Source: Isosphaera sp.
GTDB lineage: Bacteria > Planctomycetota > Planctomycetia > Gemmatales > Gemmataceae
Reading direction: 5' to 3'
DNA: 64,000 bases
Assembly: GCA_013822345.1 (NCBI GenBank)
Contig: PNKH01000029.1
Span: 1-64,000, forward strand
The position numbers and the translations under genes are program-made. The notes below the pieces were generated by a model that was given only the letters and a program-made list of their open reading frames with translations, did no database searches and was not told the DNA's origin. Shown here piece after piece: positions 18,401 to 26,521 of the stretch (positions are counted from its first letter, which is position 1; each line of letters starts with the position of its first letter).

Positions 18401-18878
18401 GGCCCAGCGGGAACAGGTCGCCACCCTGCGGGCCAGCCCGCCGGTACAGGCCGGCGTGCATGAACTGACCCATGATGGACGTGGGCGGCATCATCTGTGG
18501 GCGGACGCCGTCCGGCAGGGCGCCGGCCAGGGTCGCCAGCCGCTCCTGCACCACCTGCCGGGCGGCCCGGGTGTCGGTGCCCCAGCCGAACTCGGCGTAG
18601 ATCACCACCAGGCCCATGCTCGACTGGCTGCGGACGGCCTGCACCCCGGCCGCCCCGAGCAGGGAGGTCTCGACCGGGTGGGTGACCAGGGCCTCGACCT
18701 CCTCCGGCGACAGGCCGGGGCACTCGGCGAGGACGACCACCCGGGGCCGGTCGAGGTCCGGGAACACGTCGATCGGCATCGCGGTCGAGAGGTAGCCCCC
18801 GTAGGCCATCACCGCCAGGGCGAGGACGACCACCAGCGGTCGGTAGCGGAGGGAGAGCCGGATGACGGCGTCGAGCAC
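15435..18878 (-). CDS. CzcA/CusA-family heavy-metal efflux RND permease
   Basis: A 1147-residue inner-membrane proton-driven pump that exports metal ions from periplasm or cytosol through an adaptor. Twelve membrane segments in the usual 1+5/1+5 pattern are visible, starting PLVVVLALAVMAYGGYL. The transmembrane proton-relay segment reads AMGELVDDAIVDVEN; the first acidic residue of the CzcA pattern is Ala here, as in Cu(I)/Ag(I) exporters. About 80 extra residues (roughly 147-228, Arg/Pro/Gly-rich) interrupt the first periplasmic porter domain between QFMHAGLY and LRATADWVVRP. The C-terminal tail is short. It is 12 bases downstream of the adaptor gene. Metal specificity is not certain. Confidence 0.93.
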   Translation of the reverse strand: MLDAVIRLSLRYRPLVVVLALAVMAYGGYLSTAMPIDVFPDLDRPRVVVLAECPGLSPEEVEALVTHPVETSLLGAAGVQAVRSQSSMGLVVIYAEFGWGTDTRAARQVVQERLATLAGALPDGVRPQMMPPTSIMGQFMHAGLYRRAGPQGGDLFPLGRTGLLVERTGSELAVWRPRDRNDPATWERVTADRVVWDAPPPAGEDRERRVRVTVGGRPQEVVLRTPLQQQMDLRATADWVVRPRLLQIPGVAEVLVMGGDRKQYQVLVDPDALLEHDVTLGQVERAVRDNNLNASGGFTAEGQAERPVRVIGRLGPLPEKVVDDLRKVPVKTTPHRTVLLGQVARVEEGPEPKRGDGSIDGHPGVVITVVKQPHADTRGLTDAVKAALRSVEEGLPADLAVNTDLFQLKTFIDRGVYHVGEALVLGAGLVVVILFLFLLNVRTTFVTLTAIPLSLVVTTLVFRLIGALTGTELSINVMTLGGIAVAMGELVDDAIVDVENIHRRLRENNASPAPRPALRVVYEASREVRTAVVFGTAVVVLAFLPLFALSGVEGRLFAPLGVAYVVSILASLLVSLTVTPVLSYYLLPRSRAAHRANDGLLLRVLKWGAGHLVRFSMRRAGALLLLTWALVGLSAWQLTRLGTDFLPQFDEGSVQINVNLPPGSSLQASNEAAAVIDARLRRMQKTADNPGGEVLHFVRRTGRAELDEHAAPVTAGEYILSMNPDSGRTREETLRHLLAGLKEDLPGVDIEAEQPLAHLISHMLSGVQAQIAVKVYGDDVDVLRRVAREVEAVVGGVPGVTDPVIEPQVQVDELHVVLRPDDLAFHGVSRAHVAEFVQTALRGEAVSAVLDGRRRFDLVVKLREPHRSDYTRLRELRLDLPDGRGQVRLGDVADFPDGSVGPNQLMRENVRRRAVVRCNVSGRDLGGAVADIERRVKGQVVLPEGYTVEYGGQFQSQRSATLLIGVLAGVSVAGMFVVLLMLQPSVRVVLQILNAVPAAFVGGVAALVLTGQTLTVASLVGFVSLGGIAVRNGILLVTHYLHLMREEGEGFTPGMVVRGSLERLAPVLMTALTAGIALLPIVLGGQKPGLEILYPVATVILGGLVTSTFCEFLLHPGLFWRFSGRDAERLAREGQGGEAALLSGRPA

Positions 18879-18890
18879 GGCGGCCCCCGG

Positions 18891-20252
18891 TCAGTGGTTC
18901 TTGTGGACGGTCCCGTCGGCGTGGACGTGGAACCCCGGGGGCGGGCCGGCCCCGGCCTTCAGCGCCCGGTTCAGCTGGGCGGCCCCGGCCCGGGCCACGA
19001 ACACCCCGGGCGGGACGCTCCCGTCGTTGGCGACGACGGCGTGCTCCCGGTCCTGGTACACGACCCGGACCGGCTTCCGGTCGAACACGTCCCCGTTCTG
19101 CCGGAACACGTACGCCTCCGCCCCCTCCCGGGCGACGGCGGCGGCCGGGAGGACGAACACGTCGTCGAGCCGCTCGACCCGGACGTGCAGGCGGACCTTC
19201 TGGCCGGGCCGGAACCGCCACAGCAGGAGCGACCGCCCGTCCCGCTCGTAGGTGCGGGACTGGTTGGCCAGGGGGACGAAGAAGGCGAACGTCCGGGTGG
19301 CCGGGTCCACGGTGTTGGCGACGTGGCGGACGACGAACTCCTGCCCGAGCGGCGGCCAGTCGCCCTCCCCCTCCAGGAACTCGACCCGGACCGGCCACCC
19401 CTCCCGGGCGGCCCGCTCGACCAGCGCCGTCTCCTGCCGGAACGCCCGGCCCTCGATGAGCAGCGACTGGTGGTCCGACAGGGTGGCCAGCGTCTGCCCG
19501 GCCTGCACCTGCTGGCCCAGGTCCACCTTGAGGTCCTGGAGCTCGAACGGCGGGGCTTCCCGGGAGGTCGAGGCGGACGGGGCCGGAGGGGCGGCGACGA
19601 CGACCTCGGCGACGAACCGGCCGTCCGCCGCGCCGTCGACCTGGTCCGGGGTGAACCCCTTGGTCTGCAGCTCCTGCCGGTACGCCTTGGCCGCCACGGC
19701 GAGGCGGCGGAGCTGGTTGTCGAGCTCCAGGACCCGGGCCTCGGAGATGGCCCCCGAGGTCGCCAGCGGGGCCAGCCGCTTCCGCTGGTCCTCGACGATC
19801 CTCGCCTCCTGGGCGTTCTTGAACAGCTCGGTCTGGGCGAGTTGCAGGGTCTCGCTGAGCAGCCGGAGGGTGACCACCGGCTCCCCCGGCCGGACGGTGT
19901 CGCCCGGGGAGTGGTGGACGGTGGTGACCACCCCGGTGACCGGGGCGACCAGGTTCCGGTCGCTGTGGGCCGGGCGGTCCACGACCGTCCCGGGGATCTG
20001 GACCGTCCGCCAGAAGGTGCCGACCGCCAGCGGCTCGGGCGCCAGCCGCAGGTTAGCCTGGGCCTGGGGCGAGAGCCTGACCTGCTGCGGCTCACCGGCG
20101 GGGCCGTGGTCGTGATCGTGGTCGTCCTCGACCTCCGCGGCCGGCGGGAAGAGCCGGGGGACCCACGACCCGCGGGTGAGGTAACCCACCCCGCCCACCC
20201 CGGCGAGCAGGGCGGCGCCGGCCAGCGGCTTCAACACGGCCCACAGACGCAT
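18891..20252 (-). CDS. HlyD/CusB-family periplasmic adaptor of RND efflux
   Basis: A 453-residue membrane-fusion protein that links the RND pump to an outer-membrane channel. An N-terminal membrane anchor (LKPLAGAALLAGVGGVGYL) is followed by a short acidic/histidine run (EVEDDHDHDHGP), a barrel-sandwich lipoyl-like half motif (APVTGVVTTVHHSPGDTVRPG), a coiled-coil hairpin rich in Gln/Leu/Arg, and the second lipoyl half (VDLGQQVQAGQTLATL). The start at 20252 is preferred over one nine codons upstream because AGGGGGA precedes it at a good distance. No outer-membrane factor gene lies nearby. Confidence 0.92.
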   Translation of the reverse strand: MRLWAVLKPLAGAALLAGVGGVGYLTRGSWVPRLFPPAAEVEDDHDHDHGPAGEPQQVRLSPQAQANLRLAPEPLAVGTFWRTVQIPGTVVDRPAHSDRNLVAPVTGVVTTVHHSPGDTVRPGEPVVTLRLLSETLQLAQTELFKNAQEARIVEDQRKRLAPLATSGAISEARVLELDNQLRRLAVAAKAYRQELQTKGFTPDQVDGAADGRFVAEVVVAAPPAPSASTSREAPPFELQDLKVDLGQQVQAGQTLATLSDHQSLLIEGRAFRQETALVERAAREGWPVRVEFLEGEGDWPPLGQEFVVRHVANTVDPATRTFAFFVPLANQSRTYERDGRSLLLWRFRPGQKVRLHVRVERLDDVFVLPAAAVAREGAEAYVFRQNGDVFDRKPVRVVYQDREHAVVANDGSVPPGVFVARAGAAQLNRALKAGAGPPPGFHVHADGTVHKNH

Positions 20253-20381
20253 GGCGATGTCCCCCTGCGGGTGATGCACCGGGCGAGGTCGGTGTCGGGG
20301 TCGACGCGCAAACGGGACCGCCCCGCCGACGGCCGGCGGGCGCGAACGCGCCCGTCGCCGCCCGGGTCGGCGGGGCGGAGC

Positions 20382-20786
20382 TTACAGGAGGAGGGAGAGG
20401 TTCCGCAGGTAGGTGGGACAGGAGCCGCACCGCGGTCCGGGCGGCGGGTGGGGCCGGACGGAGCCGCCGGCGAAGGACATCGGGGCCGGCGCGAAGGCGT
20501 CCGCCGGCAGGCCGGGGTGGGCGGCGGGCGGGTCGTCCGCGCCCGGTCCGGCCGGCGCCGGCGGCACCGTCAGGACCGGAACGTCGACGGCATCGGCGTC
20601 GTGGTCGGAGCAGTCGCCCGGGTGGTCGTGGTGCCCGGTCGGGTCGCCGAAGAGAGCGCCGAGGTGGAGGTGCGGTCGGGCGTCGTGTCCTGAAGGCAAG
20701 CCGCCCTCGTGGCAGTGGCCGACGCCGGCCCACTGGGTCGCGAGGACCATCGGCACCAGCACCAGGGATGCGACCCGCCGCAACAT
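20382..20786 (-). CDS. Histidine-rich small exported protein
   Basis: A 134-residue secreted protein heading the efflux operon. After a signal peptide (MLRRVASLVLVPMVLATQWAGVG) come many histidines (HCHEGG, HDARPHLHLG, HHDHPGDCSDHD), a Pro/Ala-rich middle and a C-terminal CGSC motif. The composition suggests periplasmic binding or delivery of metal ions to the pump. No family recognised by eye. The gap to the adaptor gene is 129 bases with nothing notable in it. Confidence 0.75.
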   Translation of the reverse strand: MLRRVASLVLVPMVLATQWAGVGHCHEGGLPSGHDARPHLHLGALFGDPTGHHDHPGDCSDHDADAVDVPVLTVPPAPAGPGADDPPAAHPGLPADAFAPAPMSFAGGSVRPHPPPGPRCGSCPTYLRNLSLLL

Positions 20787-20921
20787 GCCCGTTCCTTCAG
20801 ACGACCGGTCCGGTCACTTTACTCGGCCCGGGCGGCGGATTCAACACGCCCGTCCCGGGCGGGTTCGGCCACCCACGTTCTCCCGGTCCGGAGAACACGT
20901 AATGTCCGACCGGGGCGGCGG

Positions 20922-20927
20922 TACAAT
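20922..20927 (+). promoter_or_regulatory. Possible -10 element TACAAT in GGTACAAT
   Basis: TACAAT preceded by GG, 53 bases before the radical SAM start, in the 194-base divergent gap with the histidine-rich gene. No clear -35 hexamer is visible. Confidence 0.38.
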
Positions 20928-20980
20928 ACCGTGCCGGTCCCGTGCCGATCCCGGTTGCCGTCCGGCCCGGAGGTGTTGCG

Positions 20981-22300
20981 ATGACGGGAGTTGAGCAGGA
21001 AAAGACCGGGCTCGGCAACTACTTCATCGCCAACTACCCGCCGTTCTCGTTCTGGAAGCCCGGCTACCTGCCGGATGCCGAGGCGGCCCTGCACTCGCCG
21101 CCGCGGCACGGCACCCCGCTCGGGCTCTACCTCCACATCCCGTTCTGTCGGAAGCGGTGCAAGTTCTGCTACTTCCGCGTCTACACCGACAAGAACGCCC
21201 GCGACATCGAGGTCTACCTCGACGCCCTCGTCAAGGAAGTCGAACTCCTGTCGCGGACGGCGTGCGTCGGCGGCCGGCCGCTCGACTACGTCTACTTCGG
21301 CGGCGGCACCCCGTCGTACCTGAGCGCGGCGCAGCTCGACGGCCTGATGACCCGGCTGCGGCAGATCATGCCGTGGGACCAGGCCCGCGAGGTGACGTTC
21401 GAGTGCGAGCCGGGCACCCTCCAGAAGCACAAGCTCGAAACCCTCCGCGCCCAGGGTGTCACCCGGCTGTCACTCGGGGTCGAGAACTTCAAGCCGGAGA
21501 TTCTGCAGTACAACGGCCGGGCGCACCTGGAGGACGAGATCTACCGGGCGTTCGGGTGGGCCCGCGACCTCGGGTTCCCGCAGATCAACCTCGACCTGAT
21601 CGCCGGCATGGTCGGCGAGGACTGGGACAACTGGCGGCGGTGCGTGGCGAAGACGATCGAGCTCGCCCCGGACTGCGTCACGATCTACCAGATGGAGCTG
21701 CCGTACAACACCGTCTTCTCGAAGGAACTGAAGGTGGTCGGGAACGACGAGCCGGCGCTGGCGGTCGCCGACTGGCCGACCAAGCGGGCGTGGGTCCGGT
21801 ACGCCTTCGACGAACTGGAGAAGGCCGGGTACGCGGTGTCGAGCGCCACGACCGTGGTGAAGGACCCGGCGAAGACGCGGTTCGTGTACCGCGAGGCCCT
21901 GTGGCGCGGGGCCGACATGTTCGGCACCGGCGTCGCATCGTTCGGCCACCTGAACGGCGTCCACCTCCAGAACGTCGACACCTGGGAGCAGTACGTCGAG
22001 AAGCTGAACCGGGACGAGATCCCGCTCGGCCGGGCGTTCCCGACGACCGAGCGCGACCGCCTGGTCCGCGAGGTGGTGCTGCTGCTCAAGACCGGCCACC
22101 TCGATGTCGGCTACTTCCGCGACAAGTACGGCGTGGACATCCGCGACGAGTTCCGGGCGGCGTTCGACCAGCTGGAGGCGGACGGCTGGCTGGCCGTGTC
22201 CGGCGAGTCGATCGACTGCACCCCGGACGGCCTGATCCAGATCGACCGCCACCTGCCCGCGTTCTTCGACCCGCAGTACATCAGCAGCCGGTACACCTGA
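20981..22300 (+). CDS. HemN/HemW-like radical SAM protein
   Basis: A 439-residue radical S-adenosylmethionine protein of the coproporphyrinogen dehydrogenase-like group. The [4Fe-4S] motif is CRKRCKFCYF (CxxxCxxC) in LYLHIPFCRKRCKFC; YVYFGGGTPSYL, VTFECEPGTL, RLSLGVENF and NLDLIAGMVGE are family signatures. The family includes true HemN, the heme chaperone HemW and enzymes of unrelated pathways. Its neighbours are not heme genes, so a different role is likely. The GTG/ATG choice: ATG at 20981 with GGAGG 7 bases upstream. The C-terminal HemN-type region (residues about 350-430) is present. Confidence 0.88.
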   Translation: MTGVEQEKTGLGNYFIANYPPFSFWKPGYLPDAEAALHSPPRHGTPLGLYLHIPFCRKRCKFCYFRVYTDKNARDIEVYLDALVKEVELLSRTACVGGRPLDYVYFGGGTPSYLSAAQLDGLMTRLRQIMPWDQAREVTFECEPGTLQKHKLETLRAQGVTRLSLGVENFKPEILQYNGRAHLEDEIYRAFGWARDLGFPQINLDLIAGMVGEDWDNWRRCVAKTIELAPDCVTIYQMELPYNTVFSKELKVVGNDEPALAVADWPTKRAWVRYAFDELEKAGYAVSSATTVVKDPAKTRFVYREALWRGADMFGTGVASFGHLNGVHLQNVDTWEQYVEKLNRDEIPLGRAFPTTERDRLVREVVLLLKTGHLDVGYFRDKYGVDIRDEFRAAFDQLEADGWLAVSGESIDCTPDGLIQIDRHLPAFFDPQYISSRYT

Positions 22301-22388
22301 CGGCCGGCGCCTTCTCACCCGCGGCTCATTCGCCGGGTCGGCCGCGGCGTGGTAAGGTGGGGCTTCGTCCCCGTCCGGAGTAGCCGCC

Positions 22389-23186
22389 ATGTGTCGCCGC
22401 GGGTTGTGGGTCGCCGCCGTGTTCGGGCTCTCGTGCCAGGTCCTCGCGGCCGAGCCGCGGGCCGCGGCCCCGGCCCCCCGGCTGGTCGTCGGGGCGGTGT
22501 CCGACGACCTCCGCACCCGCCTGAAGCTCGACCCGTTCTACGAGAAGTACACGGACTACAAGGGCCTCCCGGTCCTGAGTTCGGCGAGGGTGTCGGACGC
22601 CGGCCTGGCCGAGGCCCGCCACCTGATCGGCCGGATGCTCGCCAACCGCGACGACGTGACGGCGGCGATGGTGAAGGCCGGGTGCCGGTTCGTGGTCATG
22701 GCCCCGACCGAGATGACCACCGACGTGCCCGAGCAGCGGAACATGACCCCGAAGGACTACTGGGACAAGCGGGCGCGCGGCCTCGGCGGCCGGATCACGT
22801 CGTGCGGCGAGGAGAACCTGCTGAACCTGAAGGGCGACCGGTACGGCCGGGAGAACATCCTGATCCACGAGTTCGCCCACTGCATCCACCAGTACGGGCT
22901 GCGGGCGGTGGACCCGAAGTTCGACGCGAGGCTGCGGGCCGCCTACGCCCGGGCGGTCGACGGCGGGCTGTGGAAGGACACCTACGCGGCGACGAACCAC
23001 AGCGAGTACTGGGCGGAGGGGGTGCAGTCGTACTTCGACTGCAACAACCCGCCGAACAAGGGCGTCCACAACGACGTGGACACCCGCGAGGAGCTGGTGA
23101 AGTACGACCCGGAGCTGTTCGCCCTGATCGACGACGCGTTCCGGAAGTCGGACTACCGCTACGTCCGGTACGACAAGCGGAAGTGA
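22389..23186 (+). CDS. Exported zinc-metallopeptidase-like protein
   Basis: A 265-residue protein with a signal peptide (LWVAAVFGLSCQVLA). It has the zinc-binding helix HEFAHCIHQ (HExxH, around residues 157-165), and a downstream NHSEYWAEGVQSYFDC whose glutamate could be the third ligand. There is no obvious propeptide. It resembles uncharacterised planctomycete secreted metallopeptidase-like proteins; the substrate is unknown. The stop codon overlaps a possible GTG start of the next gene. RBS: GGAG 8 bases before ATG. Confidence 0.78.
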   Translation: MCRRGLWVAAVFGLSCQVLAAEPRAAAPAPRLVVGAVSDDLRTRLKLDPFYEKYTDYKGLPVLSSARVSDAGLAEARHLIGRMLANRDDVTAAMVKAGCRFVVMAPTEMTTDVPEQRNMTPKDYWDKRARGLGGRITSCGEENLLNLKGDRYGRENILIHEFAHCIHQYGLRAVDPKFDARLRAAYARAVDGGLWKDTYAATNHSEYWAEGVQSYFDCNNPPNKGVHNDVDTREELVKYDPELFALIDDAFRKSDYRYVRYDKRK

Positions 23187-23191
23187 CGCCG

Positions 23192-23662
23192 ATGCCCGAG
23201 TCACGGACGTTCCTGATGGGGAAGCACCCGGCCGAGTTGCCGGGCGACCTGCGCTACTGCAAGAACCACATGTGGTGCCGGCCCGGCCCCGCCGGCGTCC
23301 ACCGGTTCGGGTTCACCGCGTACGCCGTCCGGCTGATGCAGGACGTGTACTTCCTCGAGTGGCGGATCGACCCGGGCCTGGTGACGGCGAAGCAGGAGAT
23401 CGGGTACATCGAGACGCAGAAGGCGACTTCGGGCTTGTACGCCCCGCTCCCCGGGCGGATCACGGCGTTCAACGCCGCGCTGCTCGAAGACCCCGGCACG
23501 ATCAACGTCGACGAGTACGGCCGCGGGTGGCTGTTCGAGTTCGCCGGCGACCTGGCCGACACCCTCGACGTGGACGCCTACTACGCCCACCTCGAAGCCG
23601 GGTGGGAGGCGACGCAGCGGATCCTGAAGGCCGAGGTGAACAAGGCCGGGGATGACGACTGA
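23192..23662 (+). CDS. Orphan glycine-cleavage H-protein-like lipoyl carrier
   Basis: A 156-residue small carrier protein of the GcvH fold. The lipoylation lysine is K77 in IETQKATSGLYAPLPGRI, and VDEYGRGWLFEF is the conserved C-terminal strand region. No glycine cleavage P, T or L genes are nearby, so it may be a specialised lipoyl-carrier protein rather than part of glycine breakdown. An in-frame GTG at 23183 overlapping the upstream stop (GTGA) is an alternative start that adds three residues. Confidence 0.88.
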   Translation: MPESRTFLMGKHPAELPGDLRYCKNHMWCRPGPAGVHRFGFTAYAVRLMQDVYFLEWRIDPGLVTAKQEIGYIETQKATSGLYAPLPGRITAFNAALLEDPGTINVDEYGRGWLFEFAGDLADTLDVDAYYAHLEAGWEATQRILKAEVNKAGDDD

Positions 23663-23681
23663 CGCGGCGGCCCGGCCGCGG

Positions 23682-23687
23682 TAGAAT
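23682..23687 (+). promoter_or_regulatory. Possible -10 element TAGAAT in GGTAGAAT
   Basis: TAGAAT preceded by GG, 29 bases before the ATP-grasp start, right after the H-protein gene. No matching -35 is convincing. Confidence 0.38.
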
Positions 23688-23716
23688 CGACCCACCGCCC
23701 GGCCGAGGAACCGCTG

Positions 23717-24670
23717 ATGCCCGCCCGCCCGTTCGCGATCTACCACGAGCACCCCGACTGGTTCCGCCCGCTGTTCGCCGAGCTGGAGCGGCGGGCCATC
23801 CCGTTCGTCCGCCCCGACCCGCGGGCGCACCTCTACGACCCGGCCGAGCGCGAGTCGCCGTACCGCCTCGTCTTCAACCGGATGAGCCCGTCGGCGTACC
23901 TCCGCTGCGGGGTGCAGGGGATGTTCTTCACCCTCGGATACCTGACCCACCTGGAGCGCCTCGGGGTGCCGGTGGTGAACGGGTCGCGCGGGTTCGGGTA
24001 CGAGATCTCGAAGGCCCGCCAACTGACGCTGCTGGAGTCGCTCGGCCTGCCGTACCCGCGGGCGCGGGTCATCAACCACGCGTCGAAGGCGGTCGCGGCG
24101 AGCGACGGGCTGCGGTTCCCGGTGGTGGTGAAGGCGAACGTCGGCGGGAGCGGGGCCGGGATCGTGAAGTTCGAGAACCGCCAAGTTCTCGCCGCGGCCG
24201 CGGAGGCCGGGCAGCTCGACTTCGGCGTCGACCACACGGCGCTGGTGCAGGAGTTCGTGCCGGCGCGGGGCGGGCACATCACGCGGGTCGAGACGCTCGG
24301 CGGAAAGTACCTGTACGCGATCAAGGTGTTCACCACCGGGGAGTCGTTCAACCTGTGCCCGGCGGATATTTGCCAGCGGGCGGACGGGGTCGAGTTGGTG
24401 CGGAGCGCGTGCCCGGTGAACGCCCCGAAGACCGGCATGAAGGTGGAGGGGTACACGCCGCCGCCGGAGGTGGTGTCGGCGTGCGAGGAGATCATGCAGA
24501 CGGCGGGGATTGATGTGGGCGGCATCGAGTACATGGTGGACGACCGCGACGGCCGGGTCGTCTACTACGACATCAACGCGCTGTCGAACTTCGTCGCCGA
24601 CGCGGTGAACGTGGTCGGGTTCGACCCGTTCGCACGGCTGGTGGATTATCTCGAGCGACGTGCAGCGTAG
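23717..24670 (+). CDS. RimK-like ATP-grasp ligase
   Basis: A 317-residue ATP-grasp enzyme, which forms an amide or ester by way of an acyl phosphate. The central ATP-binding strand and loop are FPVVVKANVGGSGAGIVKF, preceded by ARQLTLLESLGLPYP; VGGIEYMVDDRDGRVVYYDIN gives the metal-binding acid and Asn near the C-terminus. It resembles RimK/alpha-L-glutamate ligase proteins. The substrate is unknown; neighbours are a lipoyl carrier, two small proteins and a flavin monooxygenase. RBS region GAGGAA is 8 bases before ATG. Confidence 0.87.
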   Translation: MPARPFAIYHEHPDWFRPLFAELERRAIPFVRPDPRAHLYDPAERESPYRLVFNRMSPSAYLRCGVQGMFFTLGYLTHLERLGVPVVNGSRGFGYEISKARQLTLLESLGLPYPRARVINHASKAVAASDGLRFPVVVKANVGGSGAGIVKFENRQVLAAAAEAGQLDFGVDHTALVQEFVPARGGHITRVETLGGKYLYAIKVFTTGESFNLCPADICQRADGVELVRSACPVNAPKTGMKVEGYTPPPEVVSACEEIMQTAGIDVGGIEYMVDDRDGRVVYYDINALSNFVADAVNVVGFDPFARLVDYLERRAA

Positions 24671-24709
24671 CCTGGCGCCTTCCGGCCGGACGGGGGCGGG
24701 GGTATCATC

Positions 24710-24898
24710 ATGGGCAGGAAGAAAGACCTGCGCCGGGTGGACGCCGTCGCCCGGGAGTTCGGCATCGACCGGGACGAATTCGGGGCGTACCTGGAGGACT
24801 GCAAGGCCCACGGCGACCGCGGGACCGAGAACGACCGCGGCGACTTCACCTGGGACGAGATGCGCGAGAAGGCCCGGGAGTTCAAGGACCAGCAATGA
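24710..24898 (+). CDS. Small hypothetical protein
   Basis: A 62-residue highly charged protein (GRKKDLRRVDAVAREFG, then an acidic/Lys helix with DEMREKAREFKDQQ). It ends in a 4-base ATGA overlap with the next gene, so it is probably coupled to it. No family recognised; the helix-rich layout could suit a protein-binding partner. Confidence 0.6.
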   Translation: MGRKKDLRRVDAVAREFGIDRDEFGAYLEDCKAHGDRGTENDRGDFTWDEMREKAREFKDQQ

Positions 24899-25473
24899 CC
24901 ACCGCGACCGATCCCCGGCCGCCGGCCGCCGGCCCGGGCCCGCACCTGCTGCGGCTCGTCGGCGAGCCGTTCCTGTTCCTGCGCCGCAGCTACGGCGACG
25001 AACTGGTGCTGCACTTCGGCGAGCGGGTGTTCGGGCCGGCCCGGCGGACCAGGCACGGCGAGTTCCGGTACGAGCACGGGACGTACCGCCTGCACCTGCG
25101 GGGGTCCGCGTGGGTGGTGAAGGCGGGCGGGGTGCCGGGCGTGTACGCCGGCGGGCTGCCGGTCGGGGACGGGGACGACCCCGGCCGGCCGCTTGACCCG
25201 GAGGACCCGACGCCGGCCGTGACCCCCGGGGCGCGGGTGACGGCGGTGATCCCGTTCGGGGTCGACCGCCCGGCGGTCACGGGGATCGGGCTGCGGGTCG
25301 AGCTGTCCGACGGCGCGACCGTCGTGGTCATCCCCACCCGGCCGGACGAACCCGAACCCGGCCCCGACGGCACCCCCCTCCCCGACCCCGCCGACTGGGA
25401 ACTCCGCGCCCCTGACGGCACCCTCGCCGCCGGCCCGGGCCGCCGTTGGCACTTCACGCCGGCCGGCGGTTGA
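24895..25473 (+). CDS. Hypothetical soluble protein
   Basis: A 192-residue protein of unknown function. It has a Pro/Ala-rich N-terminus, then a short alpha/beta region (LLRLVGEPFLFLRRSYGDELVLHFGERVFGP, seen in part) and a C-terminal Pro/Asp-rich tail. No signal peptide or membrane segment. Overlap with the small upstream gene and 19-base spacing to the monooxygenase suggest one transcript with them. Confidence 0.65.
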   Translation: MTTATDPRPPAAGPGPHLLRLVGEPFLFLRRSYGDELVLHFGERVFGPARRTRHGEFRYEHGTYRLHLRGSAWVVKAGGVPGVYAGGLPVGDGDDPGRPLDPEDPTPAVTPGARVTAVIPFGVDRPAVTGIGLRVELSDGATVVVIPTRPDEPEPGPDGTPLPDPADWELRAPDGTLAAGPGRRWHFTPAGG

Positions 25474-25492
25474 CCCCACACGAGACGCCCCC

Positions 25493-26521
25493 ATGCGCTA
25501 CGGGTACTGGATGCCGGTGTTCGGCGGGTGGCTGCGGAACGTCGACGACGAGGGGATGGCCCCGACGTGGGAGTACAACCGCCGCCTGGCCGTCCGGTCC
25601 GAGCAGATCGGGTTCGACCTGTCGCTCGTCGCCGAGCTGAACCTCAACGACATCAAGGGCGAGGAGGCCCCGTCGCTCGACGCCTGGAGCACCGCCGCGG
25701 CGCTCACGGCGGTCACGTCGCGGCTCGAGCTGATGGTCGCGGTCCGGCCGACGTTCCACAACCCGGCGCTGCTCGCCAAGGCGGCGGCGAACATCGACCA
25801 CATCGGCGGCGGCGGCCGGCTGTCGCTGAACGTGGTGTCGAGCTGGTGGCGGGACGAGGCGACGATGTACGGCGTCCACTTCGAGCAGCACGACGACCGG
25901 TACGCCCGCACGGCCGAGTGGCTGGCGGTCGTGGACGGCGTCTGGAAGCAGGACCACTTCAGCTTCGAGGGGAAGTATTACCGCGTCGCGGACAACGTGC
26001 TGCAGCCGAAGCCGGCGACCCGGCCGCGGCCGGTGATCTACGCCGGCGGCGAGAGCGAGGCGGCGAAAAATCTCATCGCGAAGACGTGTGACGCGTACGT
26101 GATGCACGGCGACCCGCCGGAGCGGATCGCGGAGAAGGTCGCCGACATGCGGCGGCGCCGCGAGGGTTTCGGGTTGGGGCCGATGATCTACGGCGTCGCG
26201 GGTTACAGCATCGTGCGGAACTCGGAGGCGGAGGCGAAGGCGGAGCTGGCCCGGATCACGGACGTGAAGCAGAGCGCGGCGGGGTACCACAACTACCAGC
26301 AGTGGCTTGCCGGCACGCAATTGGAGCAGCGGGTGTCGCTGGAGGACTACTCGGTGTCGAACCGCGGGCTGCGGGCCGGGCTGATCGGCACGCCGGGGCA
26401 GGTGGTCGAGCAGGTGAAGCGGTTCGAGGCCGCGGGCGTGGACCTGCTGCTGCTGCAGTGCAGCCCGCAGCTGGAGGAGATGGAGCGCTTCGCCGAGCAG
26501 GTCATCCGGGCCGCGCGATGA
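25493..26521 (+). CDS. LLM-class flavin-dependent monooxygenase (SfnG/SsuD-like)
   Basis: A 342-residue FMNH2-dependent oxygenase of the bacterial luciferase family. The N-terminus MRYGYWMPVFGGWLRNV resembles alkanesulfonate/dimethylsulfone monooxygenases; other marks are RLELMVAVRPTFHNPALLAKAAANIDHI, NVVSSWWRDEA, HDDRYARTAEWLAVV and the C-terminal GLIGTPGQVVEQVKRFE. It probably breaks a C-S bond of a sulfonate or sulfone with O2, but the substrate is unproven. It needs a flavin reductase, which is not seen nearby. Its stop overlaps the next start (ATGA). Confidence 0.87.
   Translation: MRYGYWMPVFGGWLRNVDDEGMAPTWEYNRRLAVRSEQIGFDLSLVAELNLNDIKGEEAPSLDAWSTAAALTAVTSRLELMVAVRPTFHNPALLAKAAANIDHIGGGGRLSLNVVSSWWRDEATMYGVHFEQHDDRYARTAEWLAVVDGVWKQDHFSFEGKYYRVADNVLQPKPATRPRPVIYAGGESEAAKNLIAKTCDAYVMHGDPPERIAEKVADMRRRREGFGLGPMIYGVAGYSIVRNSEAEAKAELARITDVKQSAAGYHNYQQWLAGTQLEQRVSLEDYSVSNRGLRAGLIGTPGQVVEQVKRFEAAGVDLLLLQCSPQLEEMERFAEQVIRAAR

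Noticed and set aside
24703-24708. TATCAT as a promoter for the 62-residue gene
   Set aside because: It ends one base before the ATG, so a transcript would start inside the gene.
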